A stretch of DNA of 64,000 nt from Bin25 sp965221765 (GTDB taxonomy: Bacteria > Bacteroidota > Bacteroidia > Flavobacteriales > Flavobacteriaceae): NCBI GenBank assembly GCA_965221765.1, contig OZ244911.1, forward strand, positions 1,922,001 to 1,986,000. The letters run 5' to 3'. This document shows, piece by piece, positions 7,952 to 18,001 of this stretch (within the stretch, counting starts at the first letter, position 1; every line of letters begins with the position of its first letter). A model generated the notes under the pieces. The model had not been told where the DNA came from, did not search any database, and saw only the letters and a program-made list of their open reading frames with translations. The position numbers were made by a program, and so were the translations under genes.

Positions 7952-10900
7952 ATGATACTTTCAAAACTTTACGCCAATTTCATATTTATTCTATTTGCGT
8001 TTTTAGCCTGTCAAGGGGATGATTTAATTGATGACAGAGTACCAGCGGAGATCAGAGTGCTTAAAGACTTTACAAACATCTTTGTGGGACAGTCTAATGA
8101 TATTGAATTAGCATATTTAAATATCATTGGGAATAGAATTGATAATCCAAATTTTATATGGATGAGTTCGAATGAAGAGGTTTTAACTGTTAATTCTGAT
8201 GGAAAAGTCACAGCGATTTCAAAAGGAGATGCTACGATAACTGTTAGCATCGTCACTTTGGATGGGGAAACCATCAGAAGAACCTTTGAAATTAAAGTTC
8301 AAAGCAATGTCATTGAAATTCCAAAACCAATCATCACACCCAATCTTAAAATAAATAGTGATATAGAATCTATCTTAAAAGGAAAACAGCTAGAGATTGA
8401 ATTCAATTTAATGGATTCGAACTCAGGGGAAGATCTTACACCAGAAGACATTTCATGGACCAGCAATGATGACAAAATATTAACGGTTGATAACAATGGA
8501 ACAATCACGGGTATCGAAATTGGTACAGCCACCATCGTATTAACCATTATTTTTAAAGGAGAATCGTTGACTCAAGAAATTCAAATAGATGTCACTGTGA
8601 TGCCCATGCTAAGCATTGAATCGAAGGATACCACTATTTTATCAAATCAATCACTGACCTTGAATTCCGTTTTTAGTGGGTTGGATGGACAGCCCATCAA
8701 TAGTGTCGATATTACGTATACCTCTAGTAATTCAGATATTATTACAGTTGATAAAAATGGAAAAGTGACTGCCGTTAGTAATGGCGTTGCCGAAATCACC
8801 GCCAAAGTAACGTTTGAAGGCATGTCTTATGAAGACAAAATTTCTATTACTGTCAATTCAGAACCAAAAATCACCCTTACAGAAACGATCAATACCATTA
8901 CTGAAGGAAGTTCTCAAAAATTAAAAGCAATATTTTTTGATGAAAATGGAGACGAAAATTCAGAGGTGATTTTCACATGGAATACGACAAATAATGAATC
9001 ACTTACTGTAGAACAAGATGGGACTATTCGGGCCATTCAAGCTGAAGATTCTGTTATTATCAGTGTCAGTGTTCAATACAAAGGACAAACCTATACAAAA
9101 GAATTCCCAATTGAAATCAAGGCTAAACCGATTGAACCCGTATTAGAAATCACTCAGAAACCCAACATTCTAGAACAAGATGCGGAATCTAAAGTTGAAT
9201 TTACCTTTACCAATAAATTAGATAATCAAGAAATTCAACCCGATTCGATTACATGGGAAAGTGATGATGATCGTGTAGTTTCAGTTGATGAAAATGGAAT
9301 CCTTTCGGCCAAAAGTGAAGGATCAGCGACAATAACTATTCTGATTTTTTATAATGGTCAGACTTTTGAAAATTCTTTTTCTGTCAATGTCATGGCAGAA
9401 GGACAAAAAATGCCTATTGATCCCGAACTTAGCATCTATTCGTCATTGAGTACCCTTGAAGTAGATCAAGAATCAACGGTTAGTTTTCGGTTTATCAATA
9501 AAGTAAATAATCAACCTCTTGAACCGGAATCGTTTGTTTGGAATAGTTTAAATAGCAGCATTGCTACGGTAGATACTAGTGGCAATATTCTCGCCAAAAG
9601 CGAAGGTTCTACAACCATCACCATCACGGTTGTTTATGATGGCCAATCTTATTCTGATACTTTTTCATTATCGGTTACTGCTAAACAAGTGGTAGTTGTT
9701 CAACCAGAACTATCGGTTAGTTCAAGAATTAATTCACTTGAAGAAACCAAAGAATCGAAAGTAACGTATCGATTTATTAATAAGGATACTAATCAACCGA
9801 TTCAACCAGAATCTACCACATGGAGTAGTTCTAATACCACGGTTGCTACCATCGACAATAGTGGCAATATTCTCGCCAAAAGCGAAGGTTCTACAACCAT
9901 CACCATCACGGTTGTTTATGATGGCCAATCTTATTCTGATACTTTTTCATTATCGGTTACTGCTAAACAAGTGGTAGTTGTTCAACCAGAACTATCGGTT
10001 AGTTCAAGAATTAATTCACTTGAAGAAACCAAAGAATCGAAAGTAACGTATCGATTTATTAATAAGGATACTAATCAACCGATTCAACCAGAATCTACCA
10101 CATGGAGTAGTTCTAATACCACGGTTGCTACCATCGACAATAGTGGCAATATTCTCGCCAAAAGCGAAGGTTCTACAACCATCACCATCACGGTTGTTTA
10201 TGATGGCCAATCTTATTCTGATACTTTTTCATTATCGGTTACTGCTAAACAAGTGGTAGTTGTTCAACCAGAACTATCGGTTAGTTCAAGAATTAATTCA
10301 CTCGAAGAAACCCAAGAATCGAAAGCCACGTATCAATTTATCAATAAGGATACTCGTCAACCGATTCAACCAGAATCTACCACATGGAGTAGTTCCAATA
10401 CCAATGTTGCTACCATCGACAATAGTGGAAATATTATCGCCAAAAGCGAAGGTTCTACAACCATCACCATCACGATTGTTTATAATGGTCAATCTTATTC
10501 TGATACTTTTTTATTATCTGTTACAGCCAAACCAATCGTTGTTGAACCAAAACTCAGTTTAACCTCTACTCCAAATTCATTAAAAAAAGGAGAAGAATCA
10601 CAATTAAGCTATGGTTTTATTAATAAAACTGATGATGAATCACTGACCCCCCAATCGGTAAGTTGGCAAAGCGGAAATGAAAATGTGGTTTCAGTTAATA
10701 GCACTGGCCTTATCACAGCAAAAAATCCGGGATCAACGACCATTACGTTAACGATTAATTTTGATGGTCAATCGTATACTGATTCATTTTCAATAAGAGT
10801 TTGGATAGACCCTCTCCTTTCGATTACATCGACACTACAACGAATAGAAAAAGATGATACTGAAACGTTAAGTTTTGACTATTTTGATGATCAAGGTCAA

Positions 10901-11677
10901 AAACAATCATCCAAATCGGTGACCTGGGAGTCTTCTGACTCTGGAGTTATCTCAATTGATTCTAACGGTACAATAACCGCCGTAAAAGTTGGTCAAGCAA
11001 CACTCACTGTGAAAACACAAGTTGGTTCAACGACATATTCAGATACTATTACGGTCAATGTTTTTGTTAAGCCCGAAGTTTCTATTTCAAATACAGTTGG
11101 AGGAATTATTGAAGGGACAACGTATGACTTAAATTTTGAATTTATTGGTGAAGATGGGCAATCAACAACTCCAGATTCTACCACATGGGAATCTAGTGAT
11201 ACCGGTGTGCTCACCATTGATAGTGATGGGATAATAACTACGGTATCTCCTGGGAGTTCTAAAATTACAATCACCGTTGTATACCAAAATCAATCGTATT
11301 CCAAAAGCATTAGTTTTTCAATAGTCGAAGATCCTAATAAAACCCAAGCCAATGATAATGAAAGTTTTACAGGATCCATTTCAGGTAGTTATGGTTTAAA
11401 AGGAAGTTATGAAGTCAAATCAGAAGGGGATGATTTATTAATCACATTAAAGGATGACTTTACTATTAACAATAGTTTACCCGATGGAGCATTATACTTG
11501 TCAAATTCAACAAGACCAAATTCTAACTCATTGCTTGTATGGCGAGGAAAATCTCACTACAAAGGTCCGAATACATACACTGTTGAAAATACCAAGTTAA
11601 AAGATTATCAGTACATCGTTATATGGTGTGTTGCTTTTAATGTAAATGTTGGAAATGCCAAAATCTTTGATGATTAA
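7952..11677 (+). CDS. Giant Big2 (Ig-like) repeat lipoprotein with C-terminal DM13 domain
   Basis: The frame is open from 7889, but the ATG at 7952 directly precedes a lipoprotein signal (MILSKLYANFIFILFAFLAC, then QGDD) and is preferred, giving 1241 aa. The lipidated Cys is followed by about twelve bacterial Ig-like (Big2) domains of 85-95 residues, each with the W-x-S, V-x-V/D-x-x-G and A/T-x-S-x-G-x-x-T-I-T pattern. Domains 7 and 8 are identical. The last 100 residues look like a DM13 domain: GSYGLKGSYEV, LITLKDDFTI, ALYLSNSTRP and the diagnostic IWCVAFNVNVGNAKI. This is a surface rod carrying a possible redox or ligand-binding tip. No T9SS tail is seen. Confidence 0.85.
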   Translation: MILSKLYANFIFILFAFLACQGDDLIDDRVPAEIRVLKDFTNIFVGQSNDIELAYLNIIGNRIDNPNFIWMSSNEEVLTVNSDGKVTAISKGDATITVSIVTLDGETIRRTFEIKVQSNVIEIPKPIITPNLKINSDIESILKGKQLEIEFNLMDSNSGEDLTPEDISWTSNDDKILTVDNNGTITGIEIGTATIVLTIIFKGESLTQEIQIDVTVMPMLSIESKDTTILSNQSLTLNSVFSGLDGQPINSVDITYTSSNSDIITVDKNGKVTAVSNGVAEITAKVTFEGMSYEDKISITVNSEPKITLTETINTITEGSSQKLKAIFFDENGDENSEVIFTWNTTNNESLTVEQDGTIRAIQAEDSVIISVSVQYKGQTYTKEFPIEIKAKPIEPVLEITQKPNILEQDAESKVEFTFTNKLDNQEIQPDSITWESDDDRVVSVDENGILSAKSEGSATITILIFYNGQTFENSFSVNVMAEGQKMPIDPELSIYSSLSTLEVDQESTVSFRFINKVNNQPLEPESFVWNSLNSSIATVDTSGNILAKSEGSTTITITVVYDGQSYSDTFSLSVTAKQVVVVQPELSVSSRINSLEETKESKVTYRFINKDTNQPIQPESTTWSSSNTTVATIDNSGNILAKSEGSTTITITVVYDGQSYSDTFSLSVTAKQVVVVQPELSVSSRINSLEETKESKVTYRFINKDTNQPIQPESTTWSSSNTTVATIDNSGNILAKSEGSTTITITVVYDGQSYSDTFSLSVTAKQVVVVQPELSVSSRINSLEETQESKATYQFINKDTRQPIQPESTTWSSSNTNVATIDNSGNIIAKSEGSTTITITIVYNGQSYSDTFLLSVTAKPIVVEPKLSLTSTPNSLKKGEESQLSYGFINKTDDESLTPQSVSWQSGNENVVSVNSTGLITAKNPGSTTITLTINFDGQSYTDSFSIRVWIDPLLSITSTLQRIEKDDTETLSFDYFDDQGQKQSSKSVTWESSDSGVISIDSNGTITAVKVGQATLTVKTQVGSTTYSDTITVNVFVKPEVSISNTVGGIIEGTTYDLNFEFIGEDGQSTTPDSTTWESSDTGVLTIDSDGIITTVSPGSSKITITVVYQNQSYSKSISFSIVEDPNKTQANDNESFTGSISGSYGLKGSYEVKSEGDDLLITLKDDFTINNSLPDGALYLSNSTRPNSNSLLVWRGKSHYKGPNTYTVENTKLKDYQYIVIWCVAFNVNVGNAKIFDD
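9578..10302 (+). repeat. Perfect 282-bp tandem repeat within the Big2 gene
   Basis: A 282-bp unit (94 codons, one Big2 domain) is repeated with no mismatch seen over about 2.6 units. A third, diverged unit follows to about 10540. Identity at silent positions means a recent duplication or ongoing homogenisation. Unit length is a multiple of three, so domain gain or loss keeps the frame. Confidence 0.9.
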
Positions 11678-11762
11678 TCTTTTAACTATAAAAGAATCAT
11701 TTCAAAGAATCAATGCATCAAAAAACTAGCATTCGAATTTTCTTCATTAGATTCATCATGAT

Positions 11763-12548
11763 GTGAAAATTTTTGATAAATCAGGAGATGTTCTACAACG
11801 GTACTTTGCTGAATTTTCCTACAATGGAACCCATTATCATGGATGGCAATGCCAAAAAAATGCCCTAAGCATACAGCAAGTCATTGAAGATAGGTTGAGT
11901 ACTCTTTTAAAAATGCCTATTAAAATTTTTGGAGCAGGACGAACAGATACAGGGGTCCACGCTCATCAAATGATCGCTCATTTTGATATTCCTATGAGTT
12001 TTGATGATTTGAATGCTCATATAAAACCTATTAATTCTTATTTAGGAAAGCATATCAAATTGAATTCGTTTTCTCAAGTCAAAGCAAATTCACAAGCACG
12101 TTTTGATGCCATTAGCAGAACCTATCAGTACCATATTCATTTTGAAAAAGATGTCTTTAATCATGATTTTAGCTACTATCTTTCCCATGAAATCACTCAT
12201 AGTCAAATCATAAAAGCACTAGAAGTCATTAAACATCATTCCGATTTTAAATGCTTTAGTAAATCAAACACTGATGTGTCCCACTTTCTTTGTGATATTA
12301 AAGATATTCAATGGAATTTTAATCAAACAAAAGTGATATTCTCAATTAAAGCCAATCGGTTCTTAAGAGGTATGGTTCGATGTATTGTCGGAACACTAAT
12401 TCAAATTGGGAAAAATAAAATTTCGATAGAGGAACTCATATCTATATTAAATAGTGGTAATCGACAAAAGGCTGGATATTCAGTCCCTGCTAAAGGGCTA
12501 TTTTTGGCTTCAATAGAGTATCCTTCTGATATTTATCTTCTCCAATGA
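11763..12548 (+). CDS. truA: tRNA pseudouridine synthase A (38-40)
   Basis: Converts U38-40 in the anticodon arm of tRNAs to pseudouridine. The 261-aa product holds the family text YNGTHYHGWQCQ, the catalytic aspartate in GAGRTDTGVHA, and the C-terminal RFLRGMVRCIVGTLIQIG. The first usable start is GTG at 11763, giving twelve residues ahead of the usual R-Y-F start, so the exact N-terminus is uncertain. The stop overlaps the ABC transporter start by 4 bp (ATGA), implying translational coupling. Confidence 0.93.
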   Translation: MKIFDKSGDVLQRYFAEFSYNGTHYHGWQCQKNALSIQQVIEDRLSTLLKMPIKIFGAGRTDTGVHAHQMIAHFDIPMSFDDLNAHIKPINSYLGKHIKLNSFSQVKANSQARFDAISRTYQYHIHFEKDVFNHDFSYYLSHEITHSQIIKALEVIKHHSDFKCFSKSNTDVSHFLCDIKDIQWNFNQTKVIFSIKANRFLRGMVRCIVGTLIQIGKNKISIEELISILNSGNRQKAGYSVPAKGLFLASIEYPSDIYLLQ

Positions 12549-14323
12549 AGTTTACATTAAATCTCAATTTCTTTGATTTGATATTATTTCGTAAAGTTTT
12601 ACGCTTTGTAAAACCTTACCAGAAGACGTATAATCTGGTACTGCTTTCTGCTATTTTATTATCGATAGTTTCTACTGCCTCACCCTATCTTTTAAAAATT
12701 ACTATTGATGATTATATCGTGGTAAAAGATTATTCTGGAATGGTACTGTTTCTTTCTTTTTTAATGATAACATTGATATTGGAAGTTATTTTTCAGTTTT
12801 TATTTGTTTTTTATGCTAATTGGTTGGGACAAAAAGTTGTTAAAGACATGCGATTAGAACTATTTCAAAAACTGATGAATTTTAAAATGGCCTATTATGA
12901 CCAATCGGCGGTGGGTCGCTTAGTGACAAGAGTTGTTAGCGATATTGAAACGATTGCTAGCATTTTTTCACAAGGCCTTTTTATGATCATCGCCGATTTA
13001 TTAAAAATGGCTGTCATCATTGCCGTGATGTTGGTTGTGAGTCTTGAACTTTCTGCAATTGTTTTTGTTTGTTTTCCATTGATTATTGTTACTACCAAAT
13101 GGTTTCAAAAGGTCATGAAAAAGGCTTTTGAAGATGTCAGAAGAGAAGTTGGAAATATCAATACATTTATTCAAGAGCGAATCAGTGGAATGAAAATTGT
13201 TCAAATTTTTCATCGAGAACATATTGAACAAAAAAAATTTGAATCAATAAACAATAATCTTAAAACCGCTTGGTTAAAAACAGTTTGGTATAATTCTTTT
13301 TTTTTTCCAATCGCTGAAATAATCTCTTCACTGACGATCGGCCTACTCGTATGGTACGGCGGACTAAAAGTAGTGGGAGGGAATTCCATAACGTTTGGAT
13401 CCATCTTCTTGTTTATTCAATTATCCCAAATGCTATACAGACCGCTAAGACAAATTGCTGATAAGTTTAATACATTACAAATGGGGATGGTAGCCTCTGA
13501 ACGTATTTTTAAAATACTTGAAGACTCTCAACAAATAGAAGTCGATGGTCATATAGAAAAATCTGAAATCCAAGGTGATATTAAACTACATGAGGTCTCT
13601 TTTTCTTACGTGGAGGGTGAGCAGGTATTAAAGAATATCAATCTCGATATACAACAAGGTGAAACCATCGCCATTGTGGGGCCAACAGGTTCAGGAAAAT
13701 CAACAATCATCAATTTAATATCCCGATTTTATGAAATTCAAGAAGGTAAAATCACGGTGGATGGTATTAATATTAAAGACTATAAATTAGATAATTTGAG
13801 AAAACATGTGGCCATCGTATTACAAGATGTGTTTTTATTTGCCGGGTCCCTTAAAGAAAACATCACCTTATTTGATGACTCAATTTCGGATGAGATGGTC
13901 ATAGAAGCGGCTAAAAAAATCGGTATTCATCAATTTATACAAAGTTTACCAGGTCAATATCATTTTGATGTTAAAGAAAGCGGGAATATGCTCTCTTCAG
14001 GTCAAAGACAACTCATTGCTTTTTTAAGAGCCTACATCATTAATCCTCCGGTATTGATTCTTGATGAAGCCACTTCATCTATTGATTCTTATTCAGAAGA
14101 ATTAATACAAAACGCCATAGGTAAAATCACAAAAAATAAAACTTCAATTATTATTGCCCATCGATTGGCCACTATTAAAAATGCAAATCGTATTGTAGTA
14201 TTAGACAGAGGAGAAATTATTGAAATAGGCAATCATTCCCAATTGATAAAAAATAATAATGGTTATTATTCAAGGTTTTTTGAAACTCAAATAATATTGG
14301 AGTCTTCAAAAGAAATGGTGTAA
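12545..14323 (+). CDS. ABC exporter, fused permease-ATPase (MsbA/MdlB-like)
   Basis: A 592-aa half-transporter. An ABC type-1 transmembrane domain with six helices (about residues 25-310) is followed by the nucleotide-binding domain: Walker A VGPTGSGKSTIINL (about 380), Q-loop LQDVFLF, signature LSSGQRQLIAF (variant of LSGGQ), Walker B VLILDEATSSID and H-loop AHRLAT. It would act as a homodimer exporting lipid, drug or peptide; the substrate is not evident. It overlaps truA by 4 bp. A run of ten T at 13307-13316 lies inside the gene without breaking the frame, which is useful when judging the frameshifts elsewhere. Confidence 0.92.
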   Translation: MKFTLNLNFFDLILFRKVLRFVKPYQKTYNLVLLSAILLSIVSTASPYLLKITIDDYIVVKDYSGMVLFLSFLMITLILEVIFQFLFVFYANWLGQKVVKDMRLELFQKLMNFKMAYYDQSAVGRLVTRVVSDIETIASIFSQGLFMIIADLLKMAVIIAVMLVVSLELSAIVFVCFPLIIVTTKWFQKVMKKAFEDVRREVGNINTFIQERISGMKIVQIFHREHIEQKKFESINNNLKTAWLKTVWYNSFFFPIAEIISSLTIGLLVWYGGLKVVGGNSITFGSIFLFIQLSQMLYRPLRQIADKFNTLQMGMVASERIFKILEDSQQIEVDGHIEKSEIQGDIKLHEVSFSYVEGEQVLKNINLDIQQGETIAIVGPTGSGKSTIINLISRFYEIQEGKITVDGINIKDYKLDNLRKHVAIVLQDVFLFAGSLKENITLFDDSISDEMVIEAAKKIGIHQFIQSLPGQYHFDVKESGNMLSSGQRQLIAFLRAYIINPPVLILDEATSSIDSYSEELIQNAIGKITKNKTSIIIAHRLATIKNANRIVVLDRGEIIEIGNHSQLIKNNNGYYSRFFETQIILESSKEMV

Positions 14324-14508
14324 ATAAAAATTAAGATATCTAGACCATAAGGTCTTAAAAGAGATTCTAAATGAGATGATGCATATCAATGGGTTGGCTT
14401 ATTAACTCAATGTTCTCGGATGATAAAAAAAATCCCATTACTTTTGAAACCCGGTGTTATTGATTAAAAAAATCAATCAATTTTATAAAACTCTCTGATA
14501 CATTCTAA

Positions 14509-15072
14509 GTGGATTATTCTACTAATTATAAGTTCAAAAAGTTAATCGCTCATTGTAAAGATATTTTTTCTAAAAAGTTATACGATTATGGCACAGCATG
14601 GCGCATCTTACGAATTCCCTCGCTTACCGATCAAATCCACATAAAAGCTAATAGAATAAGAGGAATTCAACAACATGGAAATCCATTGATTAATGAAGAT
14701 CAGCAAACGGAATTTATTGGTATTATTAATTATTCCATCATCTTATTAATTCAACTAGAGCTTGGCATTGTAGATCAACCCGATATGGAATCAAAAAAAG
14801 CTTTAGAATTATATGACCAACAAGTAAAAAAAGCTTATGAATTAATGCAGAGAAAAAATCATGATTATGGAGAAGTTTGGAAAGAAATGAGGGTAGGTTC
14901 TCTTACGGATTTAATTATTCAAAAAATTTTTCGTGTAAAAAGTATTGATACGAATGACGGAATCACTTTACTCAGCGAAGGAATTGATGCGAATTTTATG
15001 GATATTATCAATTATTCCATTTTTGCTCTCATTCATTTGAATGAAAATAAACCTAATAATAATGCTATATGA
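14509..15072 (+). CDS. DUF1599 protein
   Basis: A 187-aa Bacteroidota-typical protein made of two repeated halves: KLYDYGTAWRILRIPSLTDQI near residue 23 and NHDYGEVWKEMRVGSLTDLI near residue 118, each followed by K-x-x-R-x-x-x-I and an IINYSI helix. The function is unknown. The start is GTG at 14509; no ATG fits better. It overlaps tpiA by 4 bp (ATGA), a pairing common in Bacteroidota. About 185 bp without a gene separate it from the ABC transporter. Confidence 0.85.
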   Translation: MDYSTNYKFKKLIAHCKDIFSKKLYDYGTAWRILRIPSLTDQIHIKANRIRGIQQHGNPLINEDQQTEFIGIINYSIILLIQLELGIVDQPDMESKKALELYDQQVKKAYELMQRKNHDYGEVWKEMRVGSLTDLIIQKIFRVKSIDTNDGITLLSEGIDANFMDIINYSIFALIHLNENKPNNNAI

Positions 15073-15839
15073 GAACTAGAATTGTTGCTGGAAACTGGAA
15101 AATGAATCTCACTCTAACTGAATCCAAACAGTTGGTAAACAAAATCAAGTTTTCGTCAAATAGTGAACATATTAGAGTTTTGATTATGCCACCATATACT
15201 CATCTCGACGGTCTAAAAAAATTATTAGATTATCAAAGTTCAAAGATTGAAATAGGCTCTCAAAACCTACATCATTTGAAATCTGGTCCTTATACAGGCG
15301 AAATTTCAGGCCCAATGATCAAGGATATGGATATTAACATCGTTCTTATCGGTCATTCAGAAAGAAGGGCATTATTCAATGAAAATCAAGATGTTATATT
15401 TAAAAAATCATCTTTTGCTTTAAATCAGAATTTTGAAATTATCTATTGTTTTGGGGAGCAATTGTCGCAACGCATTGAAGGAATTCATTTTAAAGTTATA
15501 AAAAGTCAATTAGAAGATCTTATCCATAAAATCGATTCTAAATATTGGGAATCAAAACAAATTATTTTGGCCTATGAACCTGTTTGGGCAATTGGTACTG
15601 GACAAACGGCTACTACTGAGCAAGCTCAAGAAATACATCATTATACTCGATATTTGATTCGGCAGTCTTTGGGAGACCAAATTGCAGATCAAACTACGAT
15701 TTTATATGGAGGGAGTGTTAAACCATCAAATGCTAAAGAACTGTTTCAACAACCTGATGTCGATGGCGGATTAATAGGTGGAGCATCTTTAGATGCTATT
15801 AGTTTTAATTCAATTATCAAGAGTCTGACCATTCTATGA
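15069..15839 (+). CDS. tpiA: Triosephosphate isomerase
   Basis: Interconverts dihydroxyacetone phosphate and glyceraldehyde-3-phosphate in glycolysis. The 256-aa TIM barrel shows AGNWKMN (active-site Asn and Lys, residues 6-12), VLIGHSERR (catalytic His), ILAYEPVWAIGTG (catalytic Glu and start of loop 6), and the phosphate-binding LYGGSV and GGLIGGASL. Complete, of normal length, and coupled to the DUF1599 gene by a 4-bp overlap. Confidence 0.97.
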   Translation: MRTRIVAGNWKMNLTLTESKQLVNKIKFSSNSEHIRVLIMPPYTHLDGLKKLLDYQSSKIEIGSQNLHHLKSGPYTGEISGPMIKDMDINIVLIGHSERRALFNENQDVIFKKSSFALNQNFEIIYCFGEQLSQRIEGIHFKVIKSQLEDLIHKIDSKYWESKQIILAYEPVWAIGTGQTATTEQAQEIHHYTRYLIRQSLGDQIADQTTILYGGSVKPSNAKELFQQPDVDGGLIGGASLDAISFNSIIKSLTIL

Positions 15840-15973
15840 TAGAAAGGTTGCTCGTTTGGATTGAGTACAAAAGTTTTTTTATATAGGAAACTATATTTTC
15901 GACCGAATATTTGCTGTCATTGACAACTTTACGCAAGACTTAAGAATTCTATAATTTTGCAACCGATAATTTT

Positions 15974-16270
15974 TTGTTATCAAATCATTCTATTTTGGGC
16001 ACAGTTAAACAAACAGAAAAAGTTAAGTTAGAACAAAAAGTTCTTACCAAAGATTATAGTCTGATTCTTTTTAATGATGATTTTAACACCTTTAATCATG
16101 TTATCCAATGTTTGATACAATATTGTAATCATACCCAAATACAAGCTGAGCAATGCACATTCATTGTTCATTATAATGGAAAATGTGATGTAAAATCAGG
16201 ATCGCTTGAAAAACTTAGGGTGATTAAAAATCAACTCATCGAAGAAGGATTAACAGCTGAAATCGTTTAG
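15974..16270 (+). CDS. clpS: ATP-dependent Clp protease adaptor ClpS
   Basis: A 98-aa adaptor that hands N-degron substrates to ClpA/ClpC. The core YSLILFNDDFNTFNHVIQ, the conserved H-x-x-Q-A-E-Q region and a C-terminal KLRVIKNQLIEEGLTAEIV match the family. No ATG is available; TTG at 15974 (or the next in-frame TTG at 15995) is the likely start. About 130 bp without a gene precede it. It lies 22 bp ahead of the peroxidase gene in the same direction. Confidence 0.88.
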   Translation: MLSNHSILGTVKQTEKVKLEQKVLTKDYSLILFNDDFNTFNHVIQCLIQYCNHTQIQAEQCTFIVHYNGKCDVKSGSLEKLRVIKNQLIEEGLTAEIV

Positions 16271-16292
16271 GTCTACATTCATTATTAATTTT

Positions 16293-16853
16293 ATGTATTT
16301 TAACATGAAATATATTTTTTCAATCATTTTACTAATTACTTCATATATGAACCATTCTCAAATTCAAAGCAGTCAATCGATACATCAATTTAAAGTTCAG
16401 GATCTTTATGGAGATGACTTTGACTTTCAAAATCTTAAAGGAAAAAAAGTGCTAGTTGTCAATACAGCTTCCGAGTGTGGGTTGACCCCTCAATATGAAA
16501 AACTCCAAAAGCTTTTTCAAGTATATCAAGATTCTGATTTTACCATCGTAGGATTTCCTGCTAATAACTTTCAGGGTCAAGAACCGGGTACTAATCAAGA
16601 AATAGCTCTTTTTTGTCAAGAAAACTATGGTGTTTCTTTTCCCATGATGGCCAAAATTTCGGTGAAAGGTGATGATCAACATCCGATTTATGAATTTTTA
16701 ACATCAAAATCAAAAAATGGTGTTTTAGATTCAGAAGTATCATGGAATTTTCAGAAATATTTAATCGATCAAGAAGGAAAATTAATTGATGTAATCGATC
16801 CGCATACCGAACCCGATGATCCTAAAATAATCAACTGGATCAAAGCTGAATGA
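16293..16853 (+). CDS. Exported glutathione-peroxidase-like thiol peroxidase (Cys type)
   Basis: A 186-aa thioredoxin-fold peroxidase. An N-terminal signal peptide (KYIFSIILLITSYMNHSQ) suggests export to the periplasm. The peroxidatic site is NTASECGLTPQY, with Cys in place of selenocysteine. GFPANNFQGQEPG and the tryptophan motif SWNFQKYLIDQEGKLI complete the Gpx tetrad region. Such enzymes usually use thioredoxin rather than glutathione. Starts at 16293 or 16305 are both possible. The stop overlaps the next gene by 4 bp (ATGA). Confidence 0.9.
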   Translation: MYFNMKYIFSIILLITSYMNHSQIQSSQSIHQFKVQDLYGDDFDFQNLKGKKVLVVNTASECGLTPQYEKLQKLFQVYQDSDFTIVGFPANNFQGQEPGTNQEIALFCQENYGVSFPMMAKISVKGDDQHPIYEFLTSKSKNGVLDSEVSWNFQKYLIDQEGKLIDVIDPHTEPDDPKIINWIKAE

Positions 16854-18001
16854 AGCTGACCAATGGATTTAAAACGCGATGTGTTCATACTGGAAATATA
16901 GAAGATAAGGTATATTATGGAGCTGTATCTCCCATATATCCTTCTTCTGCTTATGGATTTTTAGATCAGGCAATTGGTCGCTATCCGCGCTATTTTACAA
17001 CGCCAAATCAAGTGGGCTTAGTCCAAAAAATAGCTTCTTTAGAAAATGCCCAAGCCGGTTTGATTTTGGGTTCTGGAATGGCCGCTATTACTGCTGTTTT
17101 ATTTTCTCATTTAAAAGCAGGTGATCATTTGTTGGTGCAACAAGATTTATATGGCGGATCTACAAATCTCATACGCGAAGTATTTTCTAAATACAAAATT
17201 GATTACACCTTCGTTTCTTCTTTTGATCTAGAAGATTTCAAAAAGGCGATCAAAAGAAACACAAAAGGTATTTTTATTGAGACTCCCTCTAATCCACTAT
17301 TGAAAATTATTGATATGAAATCCATTGCTGGTATTGCAAAAAAATATGGGCTTTGGACTCTAATCGATAATACATTTGCATCTCCAGTTAATCAAAACCC
17401 TATTGACTTTGGAATTGACATTGTCATGCATAGTGCTACTAAGTACCTAGGCGGTCATAGTGATATTTGTGCTGGTGTGCTCTTAAGTAGTCATGATATA
17501 ATTTCTAAAATCAGAGATTTTGCCAAAAATTTTGGTGCCAATTTAGCTGATAATACAGTATGGTTGCTTGAAAGAAGTATAAAAACTCTTTTTATACGAG
17601 TCAAAGAACAAACTAAAAATGCGCTCCATTTGGCAGAGTTTTTAGAGCAAGAGAAATGGATTAATAAGGTGTATTATCCTGGACTAAAAACTCATCCCGG
17701 ACATCAGCTAGCTACAAAACAAATGAAAGATTATGGAGCCATGGTATCTTGTGTATTGGATAATAATATCGATTTGATTTCATTTTTTAATTCTCTTAAA
17801 ATCTTCAAACCCGTCGTTAGTTTAGGAGGTGTTGAAAGTAGCATTTCATCGCCTAAAATGACTTCACATATGTTGTTAACTGATCAAGAAAGAAAGCAAC
17901 AAGGCATTGAAGATCAATTAGTAAGATTTTCATTGGGAATAGAAAATATTGAAGATTTAAAATCAGATATTCAACAAGCTATTCAAAATTCTCGATTATG
18001 A
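16850..18001 (+). CDS. PLP-dependent trans-sulfuration enzyme (cystathionine lyase/synthase family)
   Basis: A 383-aa Cys/Met-metabolism PLP enzyme. It contains YPRYFTTPNQ, the cofactor-phosphate loop GLILGSGMAAI, and the PLP lysine in HSATKYLGGHSD (about residue 201). The C-terminal SLGGVESSISSP and RFSLGIENIEDL are typical. Cystathionine gamma-synthase, beta-lyase and gamma-lyase cannot be told apart by eye. It overlaps both neighbours by 4 bp, so peroxidase, this enzyme and bshB1 form one coupled unit tying cysteine supply to thiol chemistry. Confidence 0.88.
   Translation: MKLTNGFKTRCVHTGNIEDKVYYGAVSPIYPSSAYGFLDQAIGRYPRYFTTPNQVGLVQKIASLENAQAGLILGSGMAAITAVLFSHLKAGDHLLVQQDLYGGSTNLIREVFSKYKIDYTFVSSFDLEDFKKAIKRNTKGIFIETPSNPLLKIIDMKSIAGIAKKYGLWTLIDNTFASPVNQNPIDFGIDIVMHSATKYLGGHSDICAGVLLSSHDIISKIRDFAKNFGANLADNTVWLLERSIKTLFIRVKEQTKNALHLAEFLEQEKWINKVYYPGLKTHPGHQLATKQMKDYGAMVSCVLDNNIDLISFFNSLKIFKPVVSLGGVESSISSPKMTSHMLLTDQERKQQGIEDQLVRFSLGIENIEDLKSDIQQAIQNSRL

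Noticed and set aside
9734..10492. Repeated 64-codon minus-strand ORFs in the Big2 gene
   Set aside because: Shadow frames of the repeated Big2 domains; no start context or family resemblance.
16293..16853. Selenocysteine-containing glutathione peroxidase
   Set aside because: The peroxidatic position is a normal Cys codon (ASECGLT), with no in-frame TGA.
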